Origin: an uncultured Novosphingobium sp.
GTDB taxonomy: Bacteria; Pseudomonadota; Alphaproteobacteria; Sphingomonadales; Sphingomonadaceae
Assembly: GCA_946886075.1 (NCBI GenBank)
Contig: CAMPHR010000015.1
Location: 1-64,000 of the forward strand
Reading direction: 5' to 3'
DNA: 64,000 nucleotides
The notes under the pieces were generated by a model, which saw only the letters and a list, made by a program, of their open reading frames with translations, was not told the origin of the DNA and searched no databases. Shown here in pieces: positions 26,193 through 34,622 of the stretch. The translations under genes were made by a program, and so were the position numbers. Within the stretch, counting starts at the first letter, position 1, and every line of letters begins with the position of its first letter.

Positions 26193-27070
26193 TCGAGACC
26201 AGCCCGATGACATTGCACCTCAATTCCCAGCAGCAGGCCGCCCGTCACTGGTTCGAATCGCTGCGCGACCGCATCTGCGCGGAGTTCGAGGCGATCGAGC
26301 GCGAAGCGGGGAGCGATGCCTCCTTTGTCTACACCCCCTGGGATCGCGAGGCGCCGGGACTGGTCCCTGGCGAAGGCGGCGGCGGCGTGCGCGGCGTGAT
26401 GAAGGGCAAGATCTTCGAAAAGGTCGGGGTGAATGTCTCCACCGTCTCGGGCGAGTTCGCGCCGGATTTTGCCAAGACCATTCACGGCGCGGGCGACAAT
26501 CCGGCCTTCTTTGCGACCGGGATCAGCCTGGTCGCGCACATGGCCAACCCGCATGTGCCAGCCGTGCATATGAACACGCGCTACCTGATTACGTCGAAGA
26601 GCTGGTTCGGTGGCGGCGCGGACCTTAACCCTCCCCTGCCCCGGGACGAGGATACGGCGAGCTTCCATGCGGCCTTCAAGGACGCGTGCGACGCGCATGA
26701 TGCAGACTATTATCCGCGCTTCAAGGCGTGGGCCGACGAGTATTTCTTCATCCCGCACCGTGGGGTTCATCGCGGCGTTGGCGGCATCTTCTACGATCAT
26801 CTGGAATGTGAGGACGATGCCGGGTTTGAGGCGAATTTCGCCTTTACCCGATCGGTGGGCGAGGCGTTTCTGAAGGCGTTTCCGCCGATCGTGCGGCGTA
26901 GGATGGGCGAAAGCTGGAGCGAGCAGGATTACGCCAGGATGCTGGAATGGCGCGGGCGCTATGCCGAGTTCAACCTGGTGCATGACCGGGGGACGCTGTT
27001 TGGGCTGAAGACCGGGGGCAATGTCGATGCCATTTTGATGAGCTTGCCGCCGATGGCGAGCTGGAGCTGA
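26189..27070 (+). CDS. hemF: Oxygen-dependent coproporphyrinogen III oxidase
   Basis: Cytoplasmic enzyme that oxidatively decarboxylates coproporphyrinogen III to protoporphyrinogen IX in heme synthesis. 293 residues. Signatures: GGGGVRGVMKGKIFEKVGVNVS, HMNTRYLITSKSWFGGGADLNPPLP, HRGVHRGVGGIFYDHLE, and YAEFNLVHDRGTLFGLKTGGNVDAILMSLPP. Translationally coupled to trmL; a second Met at residue 7 is an alternative start. Heme synthesis beside the bc1 genes is functionally suggestive, but they are divergent. Confidence 0.96.
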   Translation: MIETSPMTLHLNSQQQAARHWFESLRDRICAEFEAIEREAGSDASFVYTPWDREAPGLVPGEGGGGVRGVMKGKIFEKVGVNVSTVSGEFAPDFAKTIHGAGDNPAFFATGISLVAHMANPHVPAVHMNTRYLITSKSWFGGGADLNPPLPRDEDTASFHAAFKDACDAHDADYYPRFKAWADEYFFIPHRGVHRGVGGIFYDHLECEDDAGFEANFAFTRSVGEAFLKAFPPIVRRRMGESWSEQDYARMLEWRGRYAEFNLVHDRGTLFGLKTGGNVDAILMSLPPMASWS

Positions 27071-27076
27071 CGCGCC

Positions 27077-27676
27077 ATGTCCCTGACGCCGGTCGCCAAT
27101 GACCAGATTGCGACGATCGTCACCTATCTGGAGATGGTGAAGCGTCCCCGGCCAGCGCCTATTCCGCCTGCTCCGTTAAGGTTGGTGCCTTGGAAGGCGC
27201 CCGCGCCGGACGCCTATCGCGCGCTGTTCCGGCGGGTGGGGGAGCCGTGGCTCTGGTTCTCGCGCCTCGTCATGAGCGATGCGGAGCTAACGGCGATCAT
27301 CCACGATCCGGCGGTGCAGATCTTTGCGATCACCGATCCGCGGGGCGTGGAGGTGGGATTGCTGGAGCTGGATTTCCGGGCGCTGCCGGACTGCGAGTTG
27401 AGCTTCCTTGGCCTTGTGCCGGAGCTGACGGGTAAGGGTTTCGGGGCGTGGCTGATTGCGCAGGCGAAGTCGCTGGCCTGGCGCAAGGAGGTGAGCCGCT
27501 TCTGGGTGCATAGCTGCACCTTGGATAGTCCGCGGGCGCTTGGCTTCTACCAGCGAGCGGGATTCGTGCCGTACAAGCGGGAGGTAGAGCTGTTCGCTGA
27601 TCCTCGCCTTGCGGGATTGCTAAGCCCGGACGCGGCGCCGCATGTGCCGATGCTGGGTCAGCCCGCCTCCGCCTGA
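27077..27676 (+). CDS. GNAT-family N-acetyltransferase
   Basis: 199-residue protein with one GNAT domain. ELSFLGLVPELTGKGFGAWLIAQA is the acetyl-CoA-binding motif A, and WVHSCTLDSPRALGFYQRAGFVPYKRE is the C-terminal motif B region. Substrate unknown. It begins six bases after hemF, so likely part of the trmL-hemF transcript. Its last 19 bases overlap the convergent membrane-protein gene. Confidence 0.85.
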   Translation: MSLTPVANDQIATIVTYLEMVKRPRPAPIPPAPLRLVPWKAPAPDAYRALFRRVGEPWLWFSRLVMSDAELTAIIHDPAVQIFAITDPRGVEVGLLELDFRALPDCELSFLGLVPELTGKGFGAWLIAQAKSLAWRKEVSRFWVHSCTLDSPRALGFYQRAGFVPYKREVELFADPRLAGLLSPDAAPHVPMLGQPASA

Positions 27677-28446
27677 CGATAGAGGCGGGCGAGCATGACG
27701 AGCATGTAGACCTGCACCACGGTCGAGACGACAGCTGCCGCGACGCCGCCGACGAGGCGCGCGCCATCGGCTCCAGCGACGAGGCGGCCGACCAGCCCGA
27801 ATATGACTTGCGCTGCCGAACCGACGATGGCGGAGAGCAGCGTCAGCACCAGGATGAAGCCGAGCAGCCGCCAGAAATGGCCGCGCGTGAGCGCCCAGCT
27901 GTGGCGGAGCGAGGCCATGACGCCTTCATGGCCGTCGATCACCACCGGATTGAGCAGCAGCAGGCGGACGCTGGCGAAGAGCATGACAGCACCGCCAGCG
28001 GTCACCAGCAACGCGGCGAGGGCTGCGGCGACGGGCTTTGCGACCATGGAGAAGGCGACGACGACGATCATGCCGACGATGGCTATGCCAAGCAGGACGC
28101 CGATCACGACGAGCGCGGTGCCGAGCAGCACGGGCAGGCGCGCAAAGCTCAGCCGCAGCGCTTCGCCGACGCTGATGCCGGGCCTTAACGCCAGGGCGAA
28201 GAGGGCGAGCGAGCCGAACCAGATGATGATGACGCCGATCAGGGTGGATAGCATGAAACTCACCGGAATGTCGGGCATGGCACCCTTGTCCATGCGCCAG
28301 CTGGCGAGTTCGGGCGGCGTCATCTCCTGAAGGATGAGGCCCGGCAGCGCGACGAACAGCAGCGCGACCGGGAAGAGCAAGCTGCGTTCGCGCGCGACGA
28401 AGGCGACCGCTTCTTCCCATGCCTTGCCGATCGACATCGCCGTCAT
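27658..28446 (-). CDS. Multispanning membrane protein of unknown function
   Basis: 262 residues with about six hydrophobic spans (~20-40, 65-90, 105-135, 140-165, 205-235, 235-255). A central signature resembles DUF975 / glycerophosphodiesterase membrane-domain proteins ([33 protein letters not shown]). Function unknown. Start at ATG 28446 follows AAGGCGA; Met at 28437 is an alternative. The upstream open frame overlaps lipB antisense and is not coding. Tail-to-tail overlap of 19 bases with the GNAT gene. Confidence 0.75.
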   Translation of the reverse strand: MTAMSIGKAWEEAVAFVARERSLLFPVALLFVALPGLILQEMTPPELASWRMDKGAMPDIPVSFMLSTLIGVIIIWFGSLALFALALRPGISVGEALRLSFARLPVLLGTALVVIGVLLGIAIVGMIVVVAFSMVAKPVAAALAALLVTAGGAVMLFASVRLLLLNPVVIDGHEGVMASLRHSWALTRGHFWRLLGFILVLTLLSAIVGSAAQVIFGLVGRLVAGADGARLVGGVAAAVVSTVVQVYMLVMLARLYRQAEAG

Positions 28447-28520
28447 ATCTTCGCCTTTACCCGTGCTCAAAAATCCGGGGGAGACTTGATCGCTCCCCTC
28501 GCGCAAGTCAAGGAAGTGCC

Positions 28521-29225
28521 ATGTCATCCTCCTCCCCTCCGCCTGCGATGGCCGAAGAGATCGAATGGCGCGTCGATTCGGCGATGGTCGATTACCCGCG
28601 GGCACTTGCCGACATGGAGGCGCGGGCGGCGGCGATCTTTGAGGGAGAGGCAGGCGAGCGGGTGTGGCTGCTTGAGCATCCGCCACTTTATACGGCGGGG
28701 ACGAGTGCCGATCCGGCAGAGCTGATCGACCCGCGCTTCCCGGTGCATGATGCCGGGCGCGGTGGGCGTTATACCTATCATGGGCCGGGGCAGCGGATCG
28801 GCTATCTCAACATCGACTTGGGCGAACGGGGCAAGGATGTGCGGAACTTCGTCCATCATCTGGAAGGATGGATGATCGATGCGCTCGCCGACCTCGGCAT
28901 CGCGGCGCGGCGGGCGGAGGGGCGGATCGGCATCTGGACCGATGACCTGAACGGGCGCGAGGCGAAGATCGGCGCGCTGGGCATAAGGGTGCGGCGATGG
29001 GTGACGCTGCATGGCTTTTCGATCAACCTGGACCCCGACCTGTCCCATTTTGGCGGCATCGTGCCGTGCGGCCTTGCGGACTATCCCGTCACCAGCATCG
29101 CGGCATTGGGCAAGAACGCCTCCATGGCGGACCTGGACGCGACGTTGAAGGCACATTTCCCGGCGTTTCTCGGCCGGCTGCGGCGCTGTGGCGCGGGGGT
29201 TGAGCAATGCGGAACGGGCGGCTAG
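28521..29225 (+). CDS. lipB: Octanoyl-[acyl-carrier-protein]:protein N-octanoyltransferase
   Basis: Transfers octanoate from ACP to lipoyl domains, the first step of lipoate synthesis. 234 residues. Signatures: [38 protein letters not shown], the lysine in [27 protein letters not shown], and the catalytic Cys in [11 protein letters not shown] 28521 follows AAGGAAG at good spacing. Single gene, with a small lipoprotein downstream. Confidence 0.95.
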   Translation: MSSSSPPPAMAEEIEWRVDSAMVDYPRALADMEARAAAIFEGEAGERVWLLEHPPLYTAGTSADPAELIDPRFPVHDAGRGGRYTYHGPGQRIGYLNIDLGERGKDVRNFVHHLEGWMIDALADLGIAARRAEGRIGIWTDDLNGREAKIGALGIRVRRWVTLHGFSINLDPDLSHFGGIVPCGLADYPVTSIAALGKNASMADLDATLKAHFPAFLGRLRRCGAGVEQCGTGG

Positions 29226-29281
29226 GGTCCGCGCCTACGCCGGGTGGGGGCCGCCGGGCATCATATGTTTGGGAGACCCGG

Positions 29282-29575
29282 ATGCGCTGCAAAGCGAGGA
29301 TGATCTTTACTGCCCTGCTGCTGACCGGATGCACCGCGCTGGCGGCTTGCGGCAAGGACGACAAGACGGGGAACACGGTCCAGATGAAGGATCTGGAGGT
29401 TGTCGACGGCACGACGACCGACGCCATGACCGACCTGGACGGCGTTCAGAGCGAAGCGCCGTCCGCGGCCCTGTCATCTGCGGCAAGCAATAACAGCGCG
29501 GCCGCCGCGCCTGAGGCGTCGCCTGCTCCGGCCAATGGGGCGCAGGGCGAGGCCGAAGTGCTTTCGGATCAATAG
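29282..29575 (+). CDS. Small putative lipoprotein
   Basis: 97 residues. Positively charged start (MRCKAR), short hydrophobic helix and two possible lipoboxes: LLTGC (Cys17) and LAAC (Cys23). The mature part is low-complexity and Ala/Ser-rich (SAALSSAASNNSAAAAPEAS), typical of a tethered spacer. RBS GGGAG lies just upstream of ATG 29282. An in-frame ATG at 29207 would overlap lipB and hide the signal. No recognised domain; function unknown. Confidence 0.65.
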   Translation: MRCKARMIFTALLLTGCTALAACGKDDKTGNTVQMKDLEVVDGTTTDAMTDLDGVQSEAPSAALSSAASNNSAAAAPEASPAPANGAQGEAEVLSDQ

Positions 29576-29684
29576 AAGGATCAAGGCGTTCAGGCGCAAT
29601 ACAGGCGCCGTCGGCAAGGCATAGGATAAGCAAAGCCCTGCCCGACCGTCATTTCAAGAAGCCGTCATCCATAAAGGGGAAGTC

Positions 29685-30374
29685 ATGCGATCCAGTTCCA
29701 CCCTGCGCCGGATCTGTTCCGGGTTGATGCTCGCTGCTGCGCCGCTGTTCGCGCAGCCCGCCGCTGCTCAGTTCTTCTGGTCGCCGCCAGACTTCTCCGC
29801 CCCGCCGCTCACCGATGCTGAAGCGGCGACGGCGCTTGGCCTGCCGGGTGCGACGGCGGAGGAAATCAAGGCCGGGCTGGTGTGGAACCTGCGCGCTGCG
29901 CTCAATGTGGCGGCGCTCCAGTGCCAGTTCGAGCCGACGCTGCTGTCGATCAGCAATTACAACGCGATGATCGCGCATCACGATGCGGAGATGGATTCGG
30001 CGCAGTCGGTGCTGCTCGGCTATTTTCAGCGCACCGTGGGCAAGGGCAAGCCCGGCCAGTCGGCGTCGGACCAATATGGCACGCGCATCTATTCGGGCTA
30101 TTCGACGGTGCAGGCGCAGCGTGGCTTCTGCCAGGCGGCGGCTCAGGTCGGGCGGCAGGCTATCTTCGCCAACCGCGGGTCGCTCCATGAAGTGGCGCGC
30201 ACGGGGCTGGGATCCATCAAGAAGTCGCTGGTGCTGGCGGGCGAGCAATTTTACGGCGACCCGGGGCGCAGCTATGCGCTGACGCTGCCTTCGTTCGACA
30301 AGAAATGCTGGAAGAAGGACAAGCTGCGGCCGGAATGCCAAGTGGCTTATGAGCAGAAGGTGGCGGCTAAGTGA
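29685..30374 (+). CDS. Secreted hypothetical protein
   Basis: 229 residues with a clear signal peptide (RRICSGLMLAAAPLFAQPAAA, cleavage near 28). The mature protein has conserved-looking segments AALNVAALQCQFEPTLLSISNYNAMIAHHDAEM and FCQAAAQVGRQAIFANRGSLHEVARTGL, plus a Cys pair near the end (KKCWKKDKLRPECQ). Four cysteines suggest two disulfides in the periplasm. I do not recognise a named family. Codon usage is like the neighbours. Stand-alone gene. Confidence 0.75.
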   Translation: MRSSSTLRRICSGLMLAAAPLFAQPAAAQFFWSPPDFSAPPLTDAEAATALGLPGATAEEIKAGLVWNLRAALNVAALQCQFEPTLLSISNYNAMIAHHDAEMDSAQSVLLGYFQRTVGKGKPGQSASDQYGTRIYSGYSTVQAQRGFCQAAAQVGRQAIFANRGSLHEVARTGLGSIKKSLVLAGEQFYGDPGRSYALTLPSFDKKCWKKDKLRPECQVAYEQKVAAK

Positions 30375-30489
30375 TGTGAGGCGGGGAGCGGGGCTCTTGG
30401 GCTCCGCTCTCGCGGTCTCGTTAGCGGTGGAGACTCTAAACGAGACGAACGCGTAGAACCTCTCGCTTTTAGTAGCAGCCAACCTAAAG

Positions 30490-30588
30490 CCGTTCGGGCT
30501 GTCCAAACGAGTCACTTGCCTCGTTTGAATGTCGAAGCCCTTTTCTTATTAAGAAAGTAGAGCCCTTCGACAGGCTCAGGGCGAACGG
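30490..30588. repeat. Type A inverted repeat, copy 2, interrupted by a nested hairpin
   Basis: The left arm is split. CCGTTCGGGCTG is followed by a 28-base insert (30502-30529) that is itself an inverted repeat CAAACGAG/CTCGTTTG with an 8-base loop; TGTCGAAGCCC then resumes. The right arm (GCCCTTCGACAGGCTCAGGG...) is intact. A related inverted pair GTCTCGTT/AACGAGAC lies 60-70 bases upstream (30415-30446). It lies between the convergent secreted-protein and queE genes. Confidence 0.85.
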
Positions 30589-30620
30589 TAGAGAGGGCAG
30601 CTCACTTAAAAGTGTGGCTC

Positions 30621-31268
30621 TTATCGCAGCCCCAGATATTTATGCGATTGAAGGCTTAGCCGCCATTTCGGGCGTGCCATGACGAGATCGATCGCCGCCT
30701 GCATGTTCGCCGCCGCGTCGGCGCTGTCGAGGGGTTGGATCAGCAGGTTGTCGAAGGCCCAGCCTTCCATTGCCTCCACGTCGGCGATGCTGTGGCCCCT
30801 GCCCGGCTGCGGCCACACCAGCTTCAGTTCATTGCCGCTGCGCTGAACGACGTCGCTGCCTGCCTTAGGGCTGATGCAGACCCAATCGATGCCGGGATGC
30901 GCCGGGATCGTGCCGTTGCTTTCGATGGCGATGGTGAAGCCATGCGCGTGGAGCGCCTCGATCAGGGCATCATCGACCTGCAACATGGGCTCACCGCCCG
31001 TCATGACGATGTAGCGGCCTTCTTCGCCAGCGCCCCAAAAGGCGAGCGCCGCGTCGGCGAGCGCTTGCGCATCGGCGAACTTGCCGCCGCCATCGCCATC
31101 GGTGCCGACGAAATCGGTGTCGCAGAATTGGCACACGGCTTTGCGCCTGTCCTCTTCGCGGCCGGTCCAGAGATTGCAACCAGCAAAGCGCAGAAAGACG
31201 GCGCGGCGGCCGCTATGCACGCCTTCGCCCTGAAGCGTCAGGAACATTTCCTTGACGGCATAGCTCAT
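30621..31268 (-). CDS. queE: 7-carboxy-7-deazaguanine synthase
   Basis: Radical-SAM enzyme that makes 7-carboxy-7-deazaguanine for queuosine. 215 residues. The cluster motif is the variant C-x14-C-x2-C (FAGCNLWTGREEDRR..VCQFCDTDF), as described for proteobacterial QueE of the Burkholderia type, rather than CxxxCxxC. Other motifs: LTLQGEGVHSGRRAVF, VMTGGEPMLQ, AIESNGT and CISPKAGSD. ATG 31268. It follows queC by 11 bases. queD and queF are not in the window. Confidence 0.93.
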   Translation of the reverse strand: MSYAVKEMFLTLQGEGVHSGRRAVFLRFAGCNLWTGREEDRRKAVCQFCDTDFVGTDGDGGGKFADAQALADAALAFWGAGEEGRYIVMTGGEPMLQVDDALIEALHAHGFTIAIESNGTIPAHPGIDWVCISPKAGSDVVQRSGNELKLVWPQPGRGHSIADVEAMEGWAFDNLLIQPLDSADAAANMQAAIDLVMARPKWRLSLQSHKYLGLR

Positions 31269-31279
31269 CGACCGGCCCC

Positions 31280-31972
31280 TTACGGCCTGACCGCGTAGCG
31301 GGTGGGATCGGGCAGGCCCGCTTCCTCGAAACCCTTGGACCGGAGGCGACAGCTGTCGCACAGGCCACAATGCCGATCGCCGGGCGCAGGATCATAGCAG
31401 GACCAGCTCATCCCCGCATCCAGCCCCAGCCGGCTCGCCTCACGTGCGATGTCGGCCTTGCTCATATGCTGGAGCGGCGCATTGATCCGGACGGGATTGC
31501 CTTCGACGCCCGCCTTGGTGGCGAGCGATGCCAGATGCTGGAAGGCGTCGATGAACTCCGGACGGCAATCGGGATAGCCGGAATAATCGAGCGCATTGAC
31601 GCCGATGAAGATATCGCTTGCTCCCGAGACTTCCGCCAAGCCCAGCGTAAGCGACAGGAATATGGTGTTGCGCGCGGGCACATAGGTGTTGGGAATGCGC
31701 GGGCCGACGCCATCCTTGGGAACGGGCATGTCCGCCGTCAGCGCCGAGCCGCCGAAAGCGGTGAGATCGAGCGGAAGGACGATGTGCCGCCGCGCTCCGA
31801 GCGCCGTAGCGATGCGGGCCGCAGCCTGGAGCTCGACGCGATGCCGCTGATTATAGTCGATGGTAAGCGCCACCAGATCATAGCCCGCCTCGCGCGCCAA
31901 GCCGCCCGCGACCATCGAGTCCAGCCCGCCCGATAGCAGGACCACCGCTGTTTTTGCATCATTGAGAGCCAT
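31280..31972 (-). CDS. queC: 7-cyano-7-deazaguanine synthase
   Basis: ATP-dependent enzyme converting 7-carboxy-7-deazaguanine to preQ0. 230 residues. N-type ATP pyrophosphatase loop [15 protein letters not shown] at the N-terminus, [31 protein letters not shown], and the zinc-binding cysteines in [21 protein letters not shown]. First gene of a queC-queE operon. I saw no preQ1 riboswitch in the 44 bases upstream. Confidence 0.95.
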   Translation of the reverse strand: MALNDAKTAVVLLSGGLDSMVAGGLAREAGYDLVALTIDYNQRHRVELQAAARIATALGARRHIVLPLDLTAFGGSALTADMPVPKDGVGPRIPNTYVPARNTIFLSLTLGLAEVSGASDIFIGVNALDYSGYPDCRPEFIDAFQHLASLATKAGVEGNPVRINAPLQHMSKADIAREASRLGLDAGMSWSCYDPAPGDRHCGLCDSCRLRSKGFEEAGLPDPTRYAVRP

Positions 31973-32016
31973 GGAGTCGCGCTACCCCTGCCGAAGCGCT
32001 GGCGCAAGCGGGCTGG

Positions 32017-32448
32017 TCAACGGCAGGCGCCGACACGCCGTCCTTCCATGCTGAAGGAAAAGGGCGCGCCCCCGGCGATGCCCTGGGACTGGATCTGCAC
32101 CAAGCGCGGGGTTTCGACGCGCAGGTCGGTGCGGCCGCTCCCCGCCCCGCCGCATTCGTAACTGACGACCAGCCGTTTCGCGGCCTCATCGACCGTCAGC
32201 CTCTTGCAGCTGTTGCGGCCATGGCGAAGCTGGATCAACTGGCGAATGTCGGCAAGGCAGATCCGGCTTGTGTCGCCCTTGCCGCCCTCCTCCGGCCGCT
32301 CACGCAATTCCCATTCCCCTGGTTCCAGCCCCAGAAGTGGTGGTTTGGAAAGCGCCTGCGAGGCAACCGGCAATGCCCCGATCAGCATTGCAGCGGCCGC
32401 GCCCATGGCACGCAGACCTGACGTCATTCGATAGCCCCCGTATTTCAT
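32017..32448 (-). CDS. Small secreted DUF3617-like protein
   Basis: 143 residues with a signal peptide (hydrophobic AMGAAAAMLIGALPVASQA). The mature part starts with GLEPGEWELRER, resembling the PGxWE opening of DUF3617 proteins. It includes three cysteines (ICLAD, NSCKR, YECGG) plus one near the C-terminus (GACR). Function unknown. ATG 32448 has GGAG upstream; ATG 32427 also has a plausible RBS and gives a more compact signal. Between queC and hslO, same strand. Confidence 0.7.
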   Translation of the reverse strand: MKYGGYRMTSGLRAMGAAAAMLIGALPVASQALSKPPLLGLEPGEWELRERPEEGGKGDTSRICLADIRQLIQLRHGRNSCKRLTVDEAAKRLVVSYECGGAGSGRTDLRVETPRLVQIQSQGIAGGAPFSFSMEGRRVGACR

Positions 32449-32576
32449 CGCGGACTCCGGAAAAAGCGGCTCGCCATGCAGGGCGGCTTATGCCTTCCAT
32501 GCACCCAAATGCGGCTGTTGATAGCGCCAGCCCCCGCTAGAGCATCAACCTTCCCCGAAATCGCAATCGAATCGTG

Positions 32577-33482
32577 TCAGCCTTGCGCGAAACTGTCCAG
32601 CGAAACCGGAAAAAGGCGCGAGCAAAAGGCGCAGTCCACACCGATAACCCCTTGGTCATCGGCCATTTCCGCCCGCTCTTCCGCCGGAAACCGGCCGATG
32701 ACGCTGCGGATATGGGCGAGGTCGCAACGGCAACCCTTGCTGAGGCTGACGGGCTCCGTCACGCGGACGACCTCTTCCTCATGGAAGAGCCGCCAGACGA
32801 CGTCGGTCAGCGGCAACGCGTCATTGGTCAGTTCCTGGTCGCTTAACGTGACCGCGAGCGCCTTTACATGTTCCCATTCGGGATGATCATGCCGTGTGTG
32901 CAGGCGTTCGCGCCCCACCTCCCCTTCAGGCAAATGCTGGAGCAGCATGCCCGCGGCGAAGCAGCCCTGCCCCGCTTCGTGGCGGACGGCGATCTGCACG
33001 ATGCTGGGGATTTGTTCGGACTGGAAGAAATAATGTTCCGCCGCTTCGGCAAGCGACGCCCCGTCGAGCGGGACGATGCCCTGATAGCGCTCGCCCGTCA
33101 CCGCCTGGTCGAAGGTGATGGCGAGGAAGCCCTTGCCGAAAAGGCCAAAGAGCGTCGGGTCGGGCCCCAGCTCCGCCAGCCGGTCAGCGTCGAACTTGGC
33201 ATAGCCGCGCACTTCGCCGCCCTTGTAATCGGCGACGAGCAGGCTGACGACGCCATGTTCGTTATGCGCCTGGAGCGTCAATTGGCCGCCTGCATCCTTC
33301 AGCGTCGATCCGAGCAACGCCGCAAGGACCAGCGCCGAGGCGAGCAGCCTTTCCACCGGCGGCGGATAGGCGTGGGCGGCGAGCACATCGTCCAGCACCG
33401 GACCAAGGCGCAGGATGCGGCCGCGCGCGTGGCGCGACGGGATGGTGAAGCCCAAGGCCTGGTCGATATCGGTTGAATTCAA
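32577..33482 (-). CDS. hslO: Hsp33 redox-regulated chaperone
   Basis: Cytosolic holdase activated by oxidation of a zinc-cysteine switch. 301 residues. N-terminal core with LTLQAHNEHGVVSLLVADYKGGEVRGYA, FGKGFLAITFDQ and YFFQSEQIPSIVQIAV. C-terminal zinc centre C-x-C (GCRCDLAH) and C-x2-C (CAFCSRLF). All four redox cysteines are present. It follows argF by about 100 bases on the same strand. Confidence 0.94.
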   Translation of the reverse strand: MNSTDIDQALGFTIPSRHARGRILRLGPVLDDVLAAHAYPPPVERLLASALVLAALLGSTLKDAGGQLTLQAHNEHGVVSLLVADYKGGEVRGYAKFDADRLAELGPDPTLFGLFGKGFLAITFDQAVTGERYQGIVPLDGASLAEAAEHYFFQSEQIPSIVQIAVRHEAGQGCFAAGMLLQHLPEGEVGRERLHTRHDHPEWEHVKALAVTLSDQELTNDALPLTDVVWRLFHEEEVVRVTEPVSLSKGCRCDLAHIRSVIGRFPAEERAEMADDQGVIGVDCAFCSRLFPVSLDSFAQG

Positions 33483-33584
33483 GACAAGCTCCGTTCGTCC
33501 CGCAGCAAAGGGCGGGAATATAAGCGGCGGCCGAACGCTAACGCCCGGCCGGTTCGCTGCTAGATAGGAACATGTCCGGCAAAC

Positions 33585-34514
33585 TCAACCAAGACGGCCC
33601 GCCGCCCAGAGCAGCACGGACTTTTGCGCGTGGATGCGGTTTTCCGCTTCGTCCCAGATCAGCGACTGGGGACCGTCGATAACCTCCGGCACGACCTCTT
33701 CACCGCGATGGGCGGGGAGGCAGTGGAGGAACTTGGCCCCGGGCTTGGCCTTCGCCATCAATGCTTCGGTGACCTGATAGGGCATCATCGCCTTCAGCTT
33801 CTCGTCCGCATGCGCCTGGCCCATGGAAATCCAGGTATCTGTGACGACGGCGTCGGCGCCTGCGACCGCTTCTACAGGATCTCGGGTGAGCGTGATGCCA
33901 GCGCCTTGTGCCTGCGCTTGCTTGATGAAGGCATGGTCCGGCTCATAGCCGTGGGGCACCGCGATGCGCAGGTCGAACTTGAACAGGCCCGCCGCCTCGA
34001 TGATCGAGTGGAGGACATTGTTGCCATCGCCGAGCCATGCCCATTGGCTGCCCGGCAAGGCGACGCCATGTTCGACCAGCGTCAGCAGGTCTGCCATGAT
34101 CTGGCACGGGTGCGACAAGTCGGTAAGGCCGTTGATCACCGGGACGGTGGCGTGCCGCGTCATCTCCTCGATCTTGGCATGATCATCGGTGCGGATCATG
34201 ATCATGTCGACCATGCGGGAAAGGACCCGGGCGGTGTCCGCGATGCTTTCGCCGCGCCCCAGCTGGCTGGTCGCTCCATCAAGAATGAGCGAGGTGCCGC
34301 CGAGCTGGCGGATCGCCATGTCGAAGCTGACGCGGGTGCGGGTGCTGTTCTTTTCGAAGATCATCGCCAGCGTATGGCCCGCGAGCGGCGCGTCGGCATC
34401 GGCCTGCCCCTTGGGCAGGACCTTGCGCGCGGCTTTCCGATCAATGGCGTCGGTGAGCATGGCGGCGAGCGCATCGCCGCCTGCGTCGGAGAGATTCAGG
34501 AAATGTCTGGTCAT
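33585..34514 (-). CDS. argF: Ornithine carbamoyltransferase
   Basis: Arginine biosynthesis: ornithine + carbamoyl phosphate to citrulline. 309 residues. Motifs: carbamoyl-phosphate loop [35 protein letters not shown], and the ornithine-side [14 protein letters not shown] 34514 is preceded by GGAGG; a TTG nine bases upstream is less likely. It follows argD on the same strand, separated by the type A repeat at 34533-34612. Confidence 0.95.
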   Translation of the reverse strand: MTRHFLNLSDAGGDALAAMLTDAIDRKAARKVLPKGQADADAPLAGHTLAMIFEKNSTRTRVSFDMAIRQLGGTSLILDGATSQLGRGESIADTARVLSRMVDMIMIRTDDHAKIEEMTRHATVPVINGLTDLSHPCQIMADLLTLVEHGVALPGSQWAWLGDGNNVLHSIIEAAGLFKFDLRIAVPHGYEPDHAFIKQAQAQGAGITLTRDPVEAVAGADAVVTDTWISMGQAHADEKLKAMMPYQVTEALMAKAKPGAKFLHCLPAHRGEEVVPEVIDGPQSLIWDEAENRIHAQKSVLLWAAGRLG

Positions 34515-34532
34515 AGGGAGCAAACCTCCAAC

Positions 34533-34612
34533 CCGTTCGGGCTGAGCCTGTCGAAGCCCTTCTCTTTCTTCGAAGAAAAGGAAGGCCCTTCGACTTCGCT
34601 CAGGGCGAACGG
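34533..34612. repeat. Type A inverted repeat, copy 3, between argD and argF
   Basis: 80 bases: CCGTTCGGGCTGAGCCTGTC...GCCCTTCGACTTCGCTCAGG...GAACGG. It fills almost the whole 108-base space between the argD stop and argF start, so it would be transcribed inside the operon and form a long hairpin in the mRNA. Confidence 0.9.
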
Positions 34613-34622
34613 AGATTAATGT

